Shown here piece after piece: positions 17,297-26,581 of a DNA stretch of 64,000 nucleotides; the first letter of the stretch is position 1; each line of letters opens with the position of its first letter. This DNA is from Candidatus Brachythrix odensensis (GTDB taxonomy: Bacteria; Chloroflexota; Anaerolineae; J036; Brachytrichaceae). The stretch is taken from the NCBI GenBank assembly GCA_016714465.1, contig JADKDT010000006.1:1-64000 (forward strand), given 5' to 3'. The notes beneath the pieces were generated by a model. That model worked only from the letters and a program-made list of their open reading frames with translations, was not told the origin of the DNA and ran no database searches. Position numbers and translations under genes: made by a program.

Positions 17297-17361
17297 AACC
17301 TCGCGGGTAGGCGCCATGGATCCGCGCCCGCGACAGGTCGATGGCGCCTACCCGCGAGGTT
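17297..17361. repeat. Gene-end inverted repeat, 21-bp perfect arms
   Basis: Left arm 17297-17317 (AACCTCGCGGGTAGGCGCCA..) and right arm 17341-17361 are exact reverse complements around a 23-base loop. It follows the ABC permease stop by 12 bases. The GTAGGCGC core resembles the 87-bp array near 41.6 kb. Confidence 0.9.
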
Positions 17362-17443
17362 TCTGGCGGAAGGTTTTCGAATGCGTCACACCGTCATTAC
17401 AATCTCGCCCCAGAATCAGGCCATCGCTTTTGGAGGGATGAAC

Positions 17444-17623
17444 ATGTTTCGCAGACGCATTCGTTTCGTTCGACCGGCGCGGTTTCGCCCGTTCGTAGGG
17501 CGGCGCTGGGGCGGGCGCTGGACGATGGGCGGCGCCATCATCGTCGCAGTGCTGGTCGGGTTGTGCGCGCTGATGACGGTTGCGGCCATCATCGGTCCGC
17601 GGCTGCTGGCGCGGGCGCGCTAG
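17444..17623 (+). CDS. Small single-pass membrane protein
   Basis: 59 residues: strongly basic N-terminus (RRRIRFVRPARFRPFVGRR), one transmembrane helix (GGAIIVAVLVGLCALMTVAAII), short basic end. GGAGGG lies 6 bases upstream of the chosen ATG, which supports this start over one two codons earlier. No family was recognised. Confidence 0.6.
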   Translation: MFRRRIRFVRPARFRPFVGRRWGGRWTMGGAIIVAVLVGLCALMTVAAIIGPRLLARAR

Positions 17624-17635
17624 GGGATGATTCCT

Positions 17636-17674
17636 GAAGCAACACACCTCGGCTTCGCCGAAGTGTGTTGCTTC
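17636..17674. repeat. Gene-end hairpin, TTC loop
   Basis: GAAGCAACACACCTCGGC pairs with GCCGAAGTGTGTTGCTTC (one mismatch) around TTC. It lies between the convergent small membrane protein and cupin genes. Confidence 0.85.
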
Positions 17675-17688
17675 CAAGGAGAAATAGC

Positions 17689-18018
17689 CTACCCTTCCGC
17701 GGGCGCGAAGAAGACCAGGATATCCATATCCTCGGTGATCGTATGAAACCGATGCGGCACGCCCTTCCCAACGAAGATGATGCTGCCAGTGCGCACCGGG
17801 CGTTCCTCATCTCCCACTCGAATCTGCCCGCGGCCCGAGAGAACATAGTAGACCTCGTCCTCGCGATGCGGCTGCTGCAAATCCACCCCGCCCGCCTTGA
17901 GCGAGTAGACCCCAAGGCTCATCGCCGGATGCCGAAGGAACTCGAGATATAGCCGCCCGCTCTGACCGCGTTGCTCGAGCAACGCGCCAATTTCGTATGC
18001 CTGCACTTGTCCCCCCAC
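17689..18018 (-). CDS. Cupin-domain protein
   Basis: 109-residue small beta-barrel protein. Cupin motif 1 is LQQPHREDEVYYVLSGRGQI and motif 2 is VGKGVPHRFHTITED, giving His/Glu/His candidates for a bound metal. The start is a GTG at 18018; a second GTG four codons later is possible. Single-cupin proteins of this length often act in sugar or small-molecule metabolism, but no substrate can be assigned. Confidence 0.8.
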   Translation of the reverse strand: MGGQVQAYEIGALLEQRGQSGRLYLEFLRHPAMSLGVYSLKAGGVDLQQPHREDEVYYVLSGRGQIRVGDEERPVRTGSIIFVGKGVPHRFHTITEDMDILVFFAPAEG

Positions 18019-18029
18019 CGGCGCAATCG

Positions 18030-18961
18030 TCAGACCGCGCCAACCCGTCGATCAGCCAACCACATCGCGCCAAAAGCCAGCCAAAACGTGGTGAGCGCAT
18101 AACGCACCCAGCGCAACATCTGACCCAGCGCCTCCGGCTCCGTCGGAAACACCAACTTCAACCCGACCCAGAATACCAGAGCGCCCGCAAGGGCAAGACC
18201 AAATCGAAGCGCGCGCTTCCTGCGCGACGCGCCTTCGAGGACGATCCCCGCCCGGGCGGTCAGCGCCAGACCCGCGCACAGGCCGAAAATCGCGCCCGAC
18301 GCCGAGACGAAATCGGCCAGCGAGCGGGCCTCAGTGCTGAAGCGCGCCCACACGGCCGGATCAGGCGATCCCGAGACCGCCAGCAGGGTGATGACCCCCG
18401 CTGCGATGATGGCGGCGGCGGCGGCAGCCGAAAGCACAAGCCGCTGGACGAACCCCTGCCGCCCGACCCAGGCGGCAACGGGCGCTTCGAGCCGGGCCAG
18501 AAGGACAAGCAAGCCGAGGCCAAGAACCCAGCCGCCCAACACGTCACCGGCGAAGTGCACACCCAGGTAGATCCGTGAAACGCCGACCAGAATCGCGATT
18601 GTGATCAGCGCCAACCAGGCCCAGGGCCGGCGGATGAGGCTGCCCAGGGTCAGCCATACGGCAATGGTCTGGGCGTGACCTGAGGGCAACCCATAGTTGG
18701 CCTCGGTGGCCAGTGCGGCAACGCGGGTGTCCACCCAATACGGGCGGGGAAGATGAAACGCCAGTTTTGCCGTCGAATTCACGGCGTAGCCGATCAGCAG
18801 AACAAACGCCAGGCGCGTCCCGGCCGGGGACTGACAAGCGTGAAGATGATCGGGATGAGAACCAGAAAGAATTCCTGTTGGCCCAGAAACGAGAGTCCAC
18901 GCATGATCGGGGTGAGCGCCGACAGGCCCTGCAGGCCAAGCGTAAGGGTGAGTTCATCCAT
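18030..18961 (-). CDS. PAP2-family membrane phosphatase, frameshifted
   Basis: Lipid-type phosphatase embedded in the membrane. Three signature motifs are intact: K-x6-RP (KLAFHLPRP), PSGH (LPSGHAQ) and SR-x5-H-x3-D (SRIYLGVHFAGD). An N-terminal segment (MDELTLTLGLQGLSALTPIM..) is in a different frame and joins the main frame if one base is added near 18820, in the run CCCGGCCGGGG. Beyond the catalytic domain the protein has an extra block of hydrophobic helices, so it is longer than simple PAP2 enzymes. The substrate could be undecaprenyl pyrophosphate or phosphatidate; it is undetermined. Confidence 0.82.
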
Positions 18962-18995
18962 GATGTAGATTAGGGCCACTTACGAAACATTTGCC

Positions 18996-19044
18996 GGAGG
19001 CGATATCCCCCGCCCCGGCGCACGCCGGCGGGGATATCGCCTCC
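18996..19044. repeat. Gene-end hairpin with 15-bp outer arms
   Basis: GGAGGCGATATCCCC pairs with GGGGATATCGCCTCC around a GC-rich inner part. It lies between the divergent PAP2 and ABC ATPase genes, so here it is at gene starts and not ends. Confidence 0.85.
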
Positions 19045-19079
19045 GATACGGTGTTTTGTTGGGAGTCCTTAGTCTACTC

Positions 19080-19820
19080 ATGCGGTCGATATTCAGCAAG
19101 CGCCCGGAACCCACGGCCGTAGCCGGGCATCTCATCGAGCTGCGCGAAGTGGTCAAGACCTATCCCACCGGCGCGGGAACGTTCACCGCCCTCAAGGGGG
19201 TGAACCTGAACGTCAACACCCATGAGTTTGTCGCCATCATCGGCAAGAGCGGGAGCGGCAAATCAACGCTGGTCAATATGATCACCGGCATCGACCGGCC
19301 AACCTCGGGCGAGGTCGTCATCGCCCGCACCCCGGTGCATCGGCTCAGCGAGGGCAAGATGGCCGAATGGCGCGGACGCCACATCGGGGTGATCTTTCAG
19401 TTCTTCCAGCTCCTGCCGACCCTGACCCTGGTCGAGAACGTCATGCTGCCGATGGACTTCTGCGACTTCGGCGCGCCGAACGAGCGCCTCCCTCGCGCAA
19501 TGGCGCTGCTCGACGAGGTCGATCTGGCCGATCAGGCTTTCAAGATGCCCTCGGCGGTGTCGGGTGGCCAGCAGCAGCGGGCGGCCATTGCCCGGGCGAT
19601 GGCCAACGACCCGCCCATTCTGGTCGCCGACGAGCCGACCGGCAATCTCGATTCGCGGACCGCCAACGCCATCTTCGATCTGTTCACCCGCCTGGTGACC
19701 GTGGATGGCAAGACGATTCTGATGGTCACCCACGACGCCGATTTGGCCCGGCGCGTCACGCGGGCCATCCACGTGGTGGATGGCGAGATTGTGGATGACG
19801 GGCGGCCCCCCGGGGCCTGA
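19080..19820 (+). CDS. LolD/MacB-type ABC transporter ATP-binding protein, orphan
   Basis: 246-residue ATPase of the lipoprotein/macrolide exporter class: Walker A GKSGSGKST, Q-loop IFQFFQLLPTLT, signature SGGQQQRAAIARA, Walker B LVADEPTGNLD, H-loop VTHD. The class normally works with an FtsX-like permease; none is adjacent (a serine hydrolase follows convergently), so the partner must be encoded elsewhere. An in-frame TTG start lies eight codons upstream; the ATG is preferred. Confidence 0.88.
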   Translation: MRSIFSKRPEPTAVAGHLIELREVVKTYPTGAGTFTALKGVNLNVNTHEFVAIIGKSGSGKSTLVNMITGIDRPTSGEVVIARTPVHRLSEGKMAEWRGRHIGVIFQFFQLLPTLTLVENVMLPMDFCDFGAPNERLPRAMALLDEVDLADQAFKMPSAVSGGQQQRAAIARAMANDPPILVADEPTGNLDSRTANAIFDLFTRLVTVDGKTILMVTHDADLARRVTRAIHVVDGEIVDDGRPPGA

Positions 19821-19830
19821 GGGAAGAGCC

Positions 19831-19877
19831 TTCGCGATCGAGATCGTCCGGCAAAGCCGGACGATCTCGATCGCGAA
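19831..19877. repeat. Gene-end hairpin, 22-bp perfect stem, AAA loop
   Basis: TTCGCGATCGAGATCGTCCG.. (19831-19852) and its exact reverse complement (19856-19877) flank a 3-base AAA. It lies between convergent genes and ends 6 bases from the serine hydrolase stop. There is no T-tract. Confidence 0.9.
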
Positions 19878-19883
19878 ACGTGC

Positions 19884-21248
19884 TCATCCGACAGGCCTAT
19901 GCAGGCGCCCGCCGGTGCGCAGCCAGGCGATCGTGCCATCCGGGTTGCGCAGAAACTCGACGATGCCGCCTTTGCCCGGGCCATCCGCAATCTCGGCCCG
20001 ATCCGGGCTGATGAAGGACAACCAGGTCGGCGGCGGGGCCGGAGCTGGCGGAGAATCCGGAAACGGGAAGCGCCCTTTCGGAATCGCCTGGAAAACAAGG
20101 CGCCCGTCAGCCACCTTGAGCTCAATGAACTGCAACTGGGCGTCGTAATGATTGACGTAGGCGGCAAGCTGGCCGGCGCCCAAATCGATCTTCGGCGCGG
20201 CTGGCTTCTCGAGGCCGAAATACGACTTCAGGGCCAGGCTCGACAGATCCCCCGTGATCTCGCGCCCGCGATTGCAGTTGGTCAGGATCGCGAGGGCGAA
20301 GCCCTCGTCCGGCAGCATGGTCAGGTCGGCGATGAAACCGTTGGTGGCCCCGCCGTGACCAATCACCGCCCGGCCCTGGACGTAGCGGATGGACCAGCTC
20401 AGCCCCCAGGCATCGGCCACACCGCCCGCGACCGTGACGGGCTGCTGCATCTCGCGCACGCGCTCGGCTGAGAGCGCCATGGCCTGGCCGCTCTCGAGCT
20501 GCAGCAGGTGCAGCCGCGCATAACGGATCAAGTCGTTTACCGTGCTGTTGATCCCGCCCGCCCCGTGCGTCGCGCGCCCAATCGGCCAGGGCGAGGCGAC
20601 TTTGGGCTCGGGCGGATTGCCAAAACCGGCCATATGCCCGACCGCAAAACGCTTGAGCATGACCTCGTGCGGCCAGAACGTTGTGTTGCTTAACCCCAAT
20701 GGGGTGAAGACCAGATCCCGGACCGCGTCCTCGTAGGCTTTGCCGCTGACCACTTCAATCACCCGGGCGGCGATGGCGAAACCGGCATTGTTGTAGTGCC
20801 AGACTGTTCCCACCGGTGTCAACGGCTCGAGATCGGCGCAGGCCGCCACCATTCGCACGATGGCATCGTCGCCCCAGCCGAAATCGTTGAAGTAGTCGCC
20901 CGCCCACCCGCCGGTGTGGCTTAGCAGATGACGCATGCTGAGGGCCACCAGCGCCTCGGCGGCGCGCAGCCGGAGCTCGGGGAGATACGTGCGCACCGGC
21001 GCGTCCAGATTCAATACACCCGCTTCGGCCAGCCGCATCGCGGTCGTGCCCAGGAAAGTTTTGGAGATGGAGCCGACCTGCAATATCGTGTCGGCCGTCA
21101 TCGGCAGCGGGTTTTCGACGCTGGTAACGCCGAGGCCGATCGACTCGACCTGGCCCTGGCGCAGAACGGCGATAGCGACGCCAGGCACGCCCAACTCGGG
21201 CATGCGGGCACGGGCGCGGTCGACGAGGGTGGTGAAGGGATTTGACAT
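19884..21248 (-). CDS. Serine beta-lactamase-like hydrolase (class C / D-aminopeptidase family)
   Basis: 454-residue hydrolase of the beta-lactamase/PBP4* superfamily. The nucleophile motif is SISK (GSISKTF), the second motif YNN (WHYNNAGFA) and the third HGG (VIGHGGATNG). The roughly 110-residue C-terminal extension is likely a lipocalin-like domain. No signal peptide is visible, which argues for cytoplasmic esterase or peptidase activity over periplasmic beta-lactamase. The true substrate is unknown. Confidence 0.85.
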   Translation of the reverse strand: MSNPFTTLVDRARARMPELGVPGVAIAVLRQGQVESIGLGVTSVENPLPMTADTILQVGSISKTFLGTTAMRLAEAGVLNLDAPVRTYLPELRLRAAEALVALSMRHLLSHTGGWAGDYFNDFGWGDDAIVRMVAACADLEPLTPVGTVWHYNNAGFAIAARVIEVVSGKAYEDAVRDLVFTPLGLSNTTFWPHEVMLKRFAVGHMAGFGNPPEPKVASPWPIGRATHGAGGINSTVNDLIRYARLHLLQLESGQAMALSAERVREMQQPVTVAGGVADAWGLSWSIRYVQGRAVIGHGGATNGFIADLTMLPDEGFALAILTNCNRGREITGDLSSLALKSYFGLEKPAAPKIDLGAGQLAAYVNHYDAQLQFIELKVADGRLVFQAIPKGRFPFPDSPPAPAPPPTWLSFISPDRAEIADGPGKGGIVEFLRNPDGTIAWLRTGGRLHRPVG

Positions 21249-21290
21249 AGGGGCTACCGGTTCCTTTTTCCTTGTTCGCGCGGCGCATGT

Positions 21291-21324
21291 CCGAATCCGC
21301 GGAAATCTGCGTAATCTGCGGATA
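21291..21324. repeat. Dispersed GTAATCTGCG-type repeat
   Basis: CCGAATCCGCGGAAATCTGC.. then GTAATCTGCGGAT, self-complementary in part. It is related to the inner arms of the palindrome at 14318-14410. It lies between the Gfo/Idh/MocA and serine hydrolase genes. Confidence 0.65.
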
Positions 21325-21329
21325 GATGT

Positions 21330-22517
21330 TTAGTATTTGATATCGACCTGTTTGCGCTCGCGCGCGCTGGCCAGGATTGCGTCGCAGATGACGGCGTTCT
21401 TGTAGCCGTCCTCAAAATCGGCGGCGTGCGGCGCGACCTTGGTCTTGTTGACGATGGCCTCGAAGAAATGGGCGAACTCGTGGACGAAGGTGTGCTCCCA
21501 GCCGATGATGTGACCTTGCGGCCACCAGTGCGACCAGAATGGGTGATAGCTTTCGCTGACGAGCACTTTGGTGAAGCCCTGCGTATCGCGCTCGCCGTCC
21601 TTCCAGAAGACCTCGAGTTCGTTCATGGCCTCGAGATTGAAACGGACGCTGCCCTTTTCGGCGTTGATCTCGAACGTATTGCTGTTCTTGCGCCCGGGGC
21701 AGAAGCGGCTGGCCTCGAGCGTGCCCACCGCGCCATTGCGATACTCGATGATGGCCTGGAAGGCGTCATCGACGTCGACCTTTTGCATCTTCCCCCGGGC
21801 GTCCTTGCGCTGCTTGATGAAGGTCTCGGTCCGGGCCATCAGGCTCTTTGGCTCGCCGACAAGATAACGGGCCAGGTCCACTATGTGCGAGCCGAGATCG
21901 CCCAGCGCGCCGCTGCCGGCGTGTTTGGACTCGAGCCGCCAGACCATCGGGAAGTCCTCGCTGGCGATCCACTCCTGCAGATAGGCCGCCCGGAAATGGT
22001 AGATCCGCCCGAGCTTGCCGGCGTCGATCAGGTTACGGATCAGGCGCACGGCCGGGACGAAGCGATAGTTGAAAGCGACCTGATGTTTGACCCGGGCCTT
22101 TTTGACCGCCTCCCACATCAGCTTGCATTCTTCGGCATTCCGGCCAAGCGGCTTCTCGCTGATGACATGCTTGCCCGCCTGGGCGGCGGCGATATTGGGC
22201 TCGGCATGCAGGTCGTTGGGTCCGGCATTGTCGAAGACCTGCACCTCCGGATCGTCGAGCATCGCCCGCCAATCGGTGTAGGCCTTTGCAAAGCCATAGC
22301 GCCTGGCGGCTTCACGCACCTTGGCTTCGCTGCGTCCGGCGATGGCGGCCAGCTTCGGCACGGCCGGAGGCGGATAGATCATGTAGGGCAGCTTCTTCAG
22401 CGCGTTGGCGTGGGCCTTGCCCATGAAGGCATAGCCCAGCATGCCCACCCCGATCTCGGGGGCGTCGGTATGCGCGACCGCGTCAGCCATCGTCAAAAAC
22501 CCAACTGTGTCAGCCAT
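21330..22517 (-). CDS. Gfo/Idh/MocA-family NAD(P)-dependent oxidoreductase
   Basis: 395-residue sugar or inositol dehydrogenase-type enzyme. The Rossmann start is GVGMLGYAFMGKAHANAL, the conserved catalytic Lys lies in EKPLG (SEKPLGRNAEE), and the C-terminal domain has GDLGSHIVDLARYL with the conserved His. GAGGAAA precedes the ATG. Co-located sugar-acid enzymes (IlvD/Edd, SMP-30) suggest carbohydrate catabolism, but the substrate is open. Confidence 0.9.
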   Translation of the reverse strand: MADTVGFLTMADAVAHTDAPEIGVGMLGYAFMGKAHANALKKLPYMIYPPPAVPKLAAIAGRSEAKVREAARRYGFAKAYTDWRAMLDDPEVQVFDNAGPNDLHAEPNIAAAQAGKHVISEKPLGRNAEECKLMWEAVKKARVKHQVAFNYRFVPAVRLIRNLIDAGKLGRIYHFRAAYLQEWIASEDFPMVWRLESKHAGSGALGDLGSHIVDLARYLVGEPKSLMARTETFIKQRKDARGKMQKVDVDDAFQAIIEYRNGAVGTLEASRFCPGRKNSNTFEINAEKGSVRFNLEAMNELEVFWKDGERDTQGFTKVLVSESYHPFWSHWWPQGHIIGWEHTFVHEFAHFFEAIVNKTKVAPHAADFEDGYKNAVICDAILASARERKQVDIKY

Positions 22518-22640
22518 ATGTTTCCTCTGGTCAAACGAATGATGGAATTGTACGTGGCTTGACGAGTATTTGCAGGAGAACGGGAGAACGGGGTTGTGTG
22601 GCGCCGTTCAGGAACGCCGTCAAAGGATAATCAGAAGGCC

Positions 22641-23708
22641 ATGAGCCACCTCTTTGATCCCTTCACCCTGCGCGGGGTCACCCTGCGCAACCGCATCGGC
22701 GTCTCGCCGATGTGCCAATACTCGTGCGACGACGGCTTCGCCAGTGACTGGCATCTCGTCCACCTCGGCAGCCGGGCAGTCGGCGGGGCCGGCCTGATCA
22801 TTCTTGAGGCCACCGGGGTCGAGGCCCGCGGGCGGATCAGCCCCAACGACCTGGGCATCTATCGGCCCGAGCACATGGAGATGCTGGCCCGCATTACGGC
22901 CTTTCTCAAGGCCCACGGGGCGGTCGCGGGCATCCAGATCGCGCACGCCGGGCGCAAGGCGTCCACCGCGCCGCCATGGCAAGGCGGTGGCGGCGTTGCG
23001 GACGCGAACGGCGGCTGGGAGCCCATCGGGCCGGGAGCGGACAAGTTCACCGAGGCATACCGCCAGCCGCGGGCCATGAGCCTGGAGGACATCGCTGAGG
23101 TTCAAGCAGCCTTCGCCCAGGGCGCGCAGCGCGCGGTCGAGGCTGGCTTCGAGTGGATCGAGATTCATGCCGCGCATGGCTATCTGCTGCACAGCTTCTA
23201 TTCGCCTGTGACGAATCACCGCAACGACGCCTACGGCGGCAGTTTCGACAATCGGATCCGGATGACGGTCGAGACCGCCCGCAAGGTCCGGGCGGTCGTC
23301 CCCGAGCGACTACCGGTGACCACCCGCTTGTCGTGCGTGGACTGGATCCAGGGCGGCTGGACGCTCGAGGACAGCATCGCCCTGTCGCGGCGGCTGAAGG
23401 ACGAGGGGATCGACCTGATCGATTGCAGCTCGGGCAGCGTGGCGCCGGGCGGCAAGATCCCGATCGGGGCGGGCTACCAAACGCCTTTCGCCGAGGCGAT
23501 CCGGCGCGAAGTCGGCATCCCGACCGCCGCGGTTGGGTTGATCACCCAGCCCATGCAGGCCGACGAAATCGTCCGGAATGGACGGGCCGACCTGGTCTAT
23601 CTAGCCCGCGAGATGCTGCGCGACCCGTACTGGCCGCTGCACGCCGCCCGCGCGCTTGGCCATGACCCCAAACCCTTCACGCCACCACAGTACATGAGGG
23701 CCTTCTAG
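22641..23708 (+). CDS. Old yellow enzyme family NADH:flavin oxidoreductase (YqjM-like)
   Basis: 355-residue FMN-dependent ene-reductase. SPMCQYS carries the Cys typical of the YqjM/thermophilic-like subgroup, HAGRKAS follows in the loop, IHAAHGYLLHSF contains the active-site His region and SPVTNHRNDAYGGS the FMN-phosphate region. It would reduce activated alkenes. The ATG at 22641 gives the standard N-terminus MSHLFDPFTLRGVTLRNR. Confidence 0.93.
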   Translation: MSHLFDPFTLRGVTLRNRIGVSPMCQYSCDDGFASDWHLVHLGSRAVGGAGLIILEATGVEARGRISPNDLGIYRPEHMEMLARITAFLKAHGAVAGIQIAHAGRKASTAPPWQGGGGVADANGGWEPIGPGADKFTEAYRQPRAMSLEDIAEVQAAFAQGAQRAVEAGFEWIEIHAAHGYLLHSFYSPVTNHRNDAYGGSFDNRIRMTVETARKVRAVVPERLPVTTRLSCVDWIQGGWTLEDSIALSRRLKDEGIDLIDCSSGSVAPGGKIPIGAGYQTPFAEAIRREVGIPTAAVGLITQPMQADEIVRNGRADLVYLAREMLRDPYWPLHAARALGHDPKPFTPPQYMRAF

Positions 23709-23726
23709 CGACGCCGGCAAGGTTCG

Positions 23727-23796
23727 TTTCACCACAAAGACACAAAGGCACAAAGAAAACAGGAATCCTTTGTGTCTTTGTGCCTTTGTGGTGAAA
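23727..23796. repeat. Inverted repeat of the CACCACAAAGRCACAAAG type
   Basis: Left arm 23727-23755 (TTTCACCACAAAGACACAAA..) and right arm 23768-23796 are complementary except for two positions. It sits between convergent oxidoreductase and response regulator genes and could serve both mRNA ends. Confidence 0.85.
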
Positions 23797-23803
23797 GAAT
23801 CCG

Positions 23804-24460
23804 TCAGCGAGCATCCGCCCCCATCCCCGCCTGGCGGGCGCGCAGGATGGCCTCGCCCCGGTCGTTGACGTGCAGCTTGTCGATGACGCTCGACACGTAA
23901 TTGCGGACGGTCTTGGGCGTCAGGCCCAGCGCCATTGCGATTTCGGCGTTGTCCTTTGCTTCAGCCAGCAAGGCCAGGACGTCGCGCTCACGATCGGTGA
24001 GCTCAGGGAACAAATCCGGGTCGCGCGAGGGGGTTTGCCGGGCGAAATAGCGCGAAAGGCGCTGGGCGATGGACGAGCTGAAGATAGCCTCCCCGCGTTG
24101 GGCGGCGGTGATGGCCCGGAGCAGATCGTCGAGGCTGGCATCCTTGAGCAGGTATCCGCGCGCGCCAGCCCGCAGCGCGCCAAAGACCGTGTCGTCGTCG
24201 AACATGGTCAGGGCCAGCACAGCGACCCGCGGATGCCTGGCGCAGATCCGGCGAGTCGCATCAATGCCGTTCTGCCCGGGCATGCGGACGTCCATCAGGA
24301 TGACGTCCGGCTCGCAGGTTTCGGCCAGGGCGACCGCGGACGCGCCGTCGACCGCCTCGCCGACCACCTCGATCTCCGGACGGGCCTCGAGCATGGCCTT
24401 CAATCCCTCGCGATAGAAGAGGTGGTCATCGGCGATCAGAACCCGAATGCGTTCGGTCAT
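23804..24460 (-). CDS. NarL/FixJ-family response regulator
   Basis: 218-residue DNA-binding response regulator. Receiver domain: acidic pair ADD at 10-12, phospho-acceptor Asp57 in LMDVRMPG and the Lys in LLKDASLDDLL. The C-terminal LuxR-type helix-turn-helix reads LTDRERDVLALLAEAKDNAE and then TPKTVRNYVSSVIDKL. It overlaps the upstream kinase by 4 bases, so it is the cognate partner. Confidence 0.95.
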   Translation of the reverse strand: MTERIRVLIADDHLFYREGLKAMLEARPEIEVVGEAVDGASAVALAETCEPDVILMDVRMPGQNGIDATRRICARHPRVAVLALTMFDDDTVFGALRAGARGYLLKDASLDDLLRAITAAQRGEAIFSSSIAQRLSRYFARQTPSRDPDLFPELTDRERDVLALLAEAKDNAEIAMALGLTPKTVRNYVSSVIDKLHVNDRGEAILRARQAGMGADAR

Positions 24461-26544
24461 GGCCCCTCGCCTGGCGACATTGGCAGAATCGCGCGCACCC
24501 GTGTGCCGCGCGGATTGCGCCGGGTAATCTCGATCCGGCCGCCCAGTTCCTCCGCGCGCTCGCGCATCGAGAGGGTGCCGACGCCCAATGGCGCGCCCTC
24601 GAGGACGCCGCGCCCATCATCCACAATCTCGACCCACAGCGCCCCGGTTCTGACCGCGAACGACACATCGCAGCGGCTGGCCTGGGCATGCCTGATGACG
24701 TTGGTGACAGCCTCCATCGCGATCCGATATGCGGCCGCCTCGGCAGCAGCCGGGAGCGACGGCAGCGCCCGCTCGGCCCGCACTTCGCAGCGCAAGCTGC
24801 CGGGCGGGATCAGGGTCTGGGCAGCCTCGCGCACGGCCGAAACCAGGCCGAGCTCGTCGAGCGAGGGCGGGCGGAGAGAGGAGGCCGCCCGGCGCAGATC
24901 GGCGATGGCGCCGGCCATCTTCGTCCGGGCATCGGCCAGCATCCGGCTGGCCGCCGCCGGGTCGGTCTGGGTAAGCGCGCCTGCGGCATCGAGGCGCTGG
25001 GCCAGGCTGGCCAGGGTCGGGCCCAGGCCGTCGTGCAGGTCACGCCTGAGCCGGCGGCGCTCTTCCTCGCGCGCGCCGACGATGCTCTCGCGCGATTGCT
25101 GCAGCGCCGCCCGCGTCTGCGCGGCATGGGCGGCCAGGCTGGCCTGGCGGGCCAAGGTCGTTAGAAGCGCGCGTTCCGCGGTCGAGAGCCGTTCGCCGGC
25201 GGCCGGGGCGACCCGCAGTTCACCCAGCGCTTCGCCTTGATAGCGCAACGGAAAGACCTCAAGCTTGGCCCCGGCGAACAGCTTGCCGCTGGTCGCCTTG
25301 CGGCCGCCTGCGTCAATTTCAGCATACGGCAGGCGCAGCGCGCCGGTCACCGTCTCGGCGATGCTGGCCAGCAGCGCGGCATCGGAGTCGCCGGCCTCGA
25401 GCTTGTCCCCCAGCGCGGCGACGACGGCCATCGGCTCATCCCGGCTGCCGTAAAGCCGCCGATTGACCGCCCGCTGCACGGCCTGGCGCAACGGTTGAAA
25501 CCCAGCCGCGATCAGGCCCGTGGCCAGGATCGAGACGGCCAGATCGCCCGATGTGCCGGCGCCCAGCAGCGCGCTGGCGCCGCCCACCACCAGGACATAC
25601 GCGCCGACCACAAACAGGCTCATCGCGGCGTAGACCAGCGAGCGGCTGAAGACAACGTCGATGTCGAAAAGCCCGTGGCGCAGGATCGCGATCGCGATCG
25701 AAGTCGGCACGCCCAGCACCAGGATGAACAGGCCCAGCATCAGTCCTTCCCAGCCAAACACCAGGCCGGCCGAGATCATGACGGTCAAACCCAGGATGAC
25801 TGCCGCCGCCAGCCACTTGATCTGTTGGCGCTGGATGTGATCCGCTGATCGCCAACGCGCGATCAGCGTGCCGAGCGACGCCACGACCATCAGCAGGATC
25901 ACAACGCTGGCCGGCTCGGCCATCTGGAGTGCCCAATCATCGTGGGGCGACACGTTAAGGCGATAGATTGCGTCGGCGAGCGGGCTCATGGCCGAGCCAT
26001 AGCCATCAATCCAGAACGTCGTCTGCAGAAGCCCAAAAACCAAACCCCAGAGTGCCGCAAGCCCCGAAATGACCCCCACCGCCCACCAGCCCCGGCCAGG
26101 CGGACGTCCGGTCGGGAAGACCGTGATCAGAGCTGGAATAAGCGCTAAAGCGGTTTGCATGCCGATCCGGGAGATGAGGACCGCCCCAAGGCTGGACGCG
26201 CTGCCCGGATCGATCCAGAACGCGTTATCCAGACAGAAGGACAGCGCCAGGGCGAGGCCCAGGAACGAGCACAACGTTCCAATTGCATTACCGCGCCGGC
26301 GGATTGCGATCAGGGCGCCGATGCTGAGGAAGGCCGGGGCCGGAAGCAGAACCATGAGCGCGAGCAGGACCCGCCAGAGCCGCATTTCCGCGCCGTCGTC
26401 GAAGCGCTGGCCGATCGCATAAGATCGGATGAGCAGGATCAGCCCGATGGCCAGCGCCAGCATCCCAAGCACCCATGCGGCGCGGGCGGGGATCGCCCGC
26501 AGGCGGGGGGAGCGGGCCGGGGAGTCAAGGGCGGTGGAGATCAT
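24457..26544 (-). CDS. Membrane sensor histidine kinase, NarX/HisKA_3 type
   Basis: 695 residues: an N-terminal block of about eight or nine hydrophobic helices (to about residue 330), a GAF-like segment (about 350-470), then the HisKA_3 dimerisation domain with phospho-acceptor His about 503 (RRDLHDGLGP) and an HATPase domain (EAVTNVIRHAQ as N-box, VDDGRG as G1). It would phosphorylate the response regulator directly downstream. The membrane region suggests a sensor of membrane state or a hydrophobic ligand; the signal is unknown. Confidence 0.92.
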   Translation of the reverse strand: MISTALDSPARSPRLRAIPARAAWVLGMLALAIGLILLIRSYAIGQRFDDGAEMRLWRVLLALMVLLPAPAFLSIGALIAIRRRGNAIGTLCSFLGLALALSFCLDNAFWIDPGSASSLGAVLISRIGMQTALALIPALITVFPTGRPPGRGWWAVGVISGLAALWGLVFGLLQTTFWIDGYGSAMSPLADAIYRLNVSPHDDWALQMAEPASVVILLMVVASLGTLIARWRSADHIQRQQIKWLAAAVILGLTVMISAGLVFGWEGLMLGLFILVLGVPTSIAIAILRHGLFDIDVVFSRSLVYAAMSLFVVGAYVLVVGGASALLGAGTSGDLAVSILATGLIAAGFQPLRQAVQRAVNRRLYGSRDEPMAVVAALGDKLEAGDSDAALLASIAETVTGALRLPYAEIDAGGRKATSGKLFAGAKLEVFPLRYQGEALGELRVAPAAGERLSTAERALLTTLARQASLAAHAAQTRAALQQSRESIVGAREEERRRLRRDLHDGLGPTLASLAQRLDAAGALTQTDPAAASRMLADARTKMAGAIADLRRAASSLRPPSLDELGLVSAVREAAQTLIPPGSLRCEVRAERALPSLPAAAEAAAYRIAMEAVTNVIRHAQASRCDVSFAVRTGALWVEIVDDGRGVLEGAPLGVGTLSMRERAEELGGRIEITRRNPRGTRVRAILPMSPGEGP

Positions 26545-26581
26545 GGCTGTTTCGGGTCGAGTGTAGTCAGTTCTGGCGAAT

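Noticed and set aside
18996..19877. Composite transposon formed by the hairpins around the orphan ABC ATPase
   Set aside because: The two hairpins have unrelated arms, there is no transposase and no target duplication.
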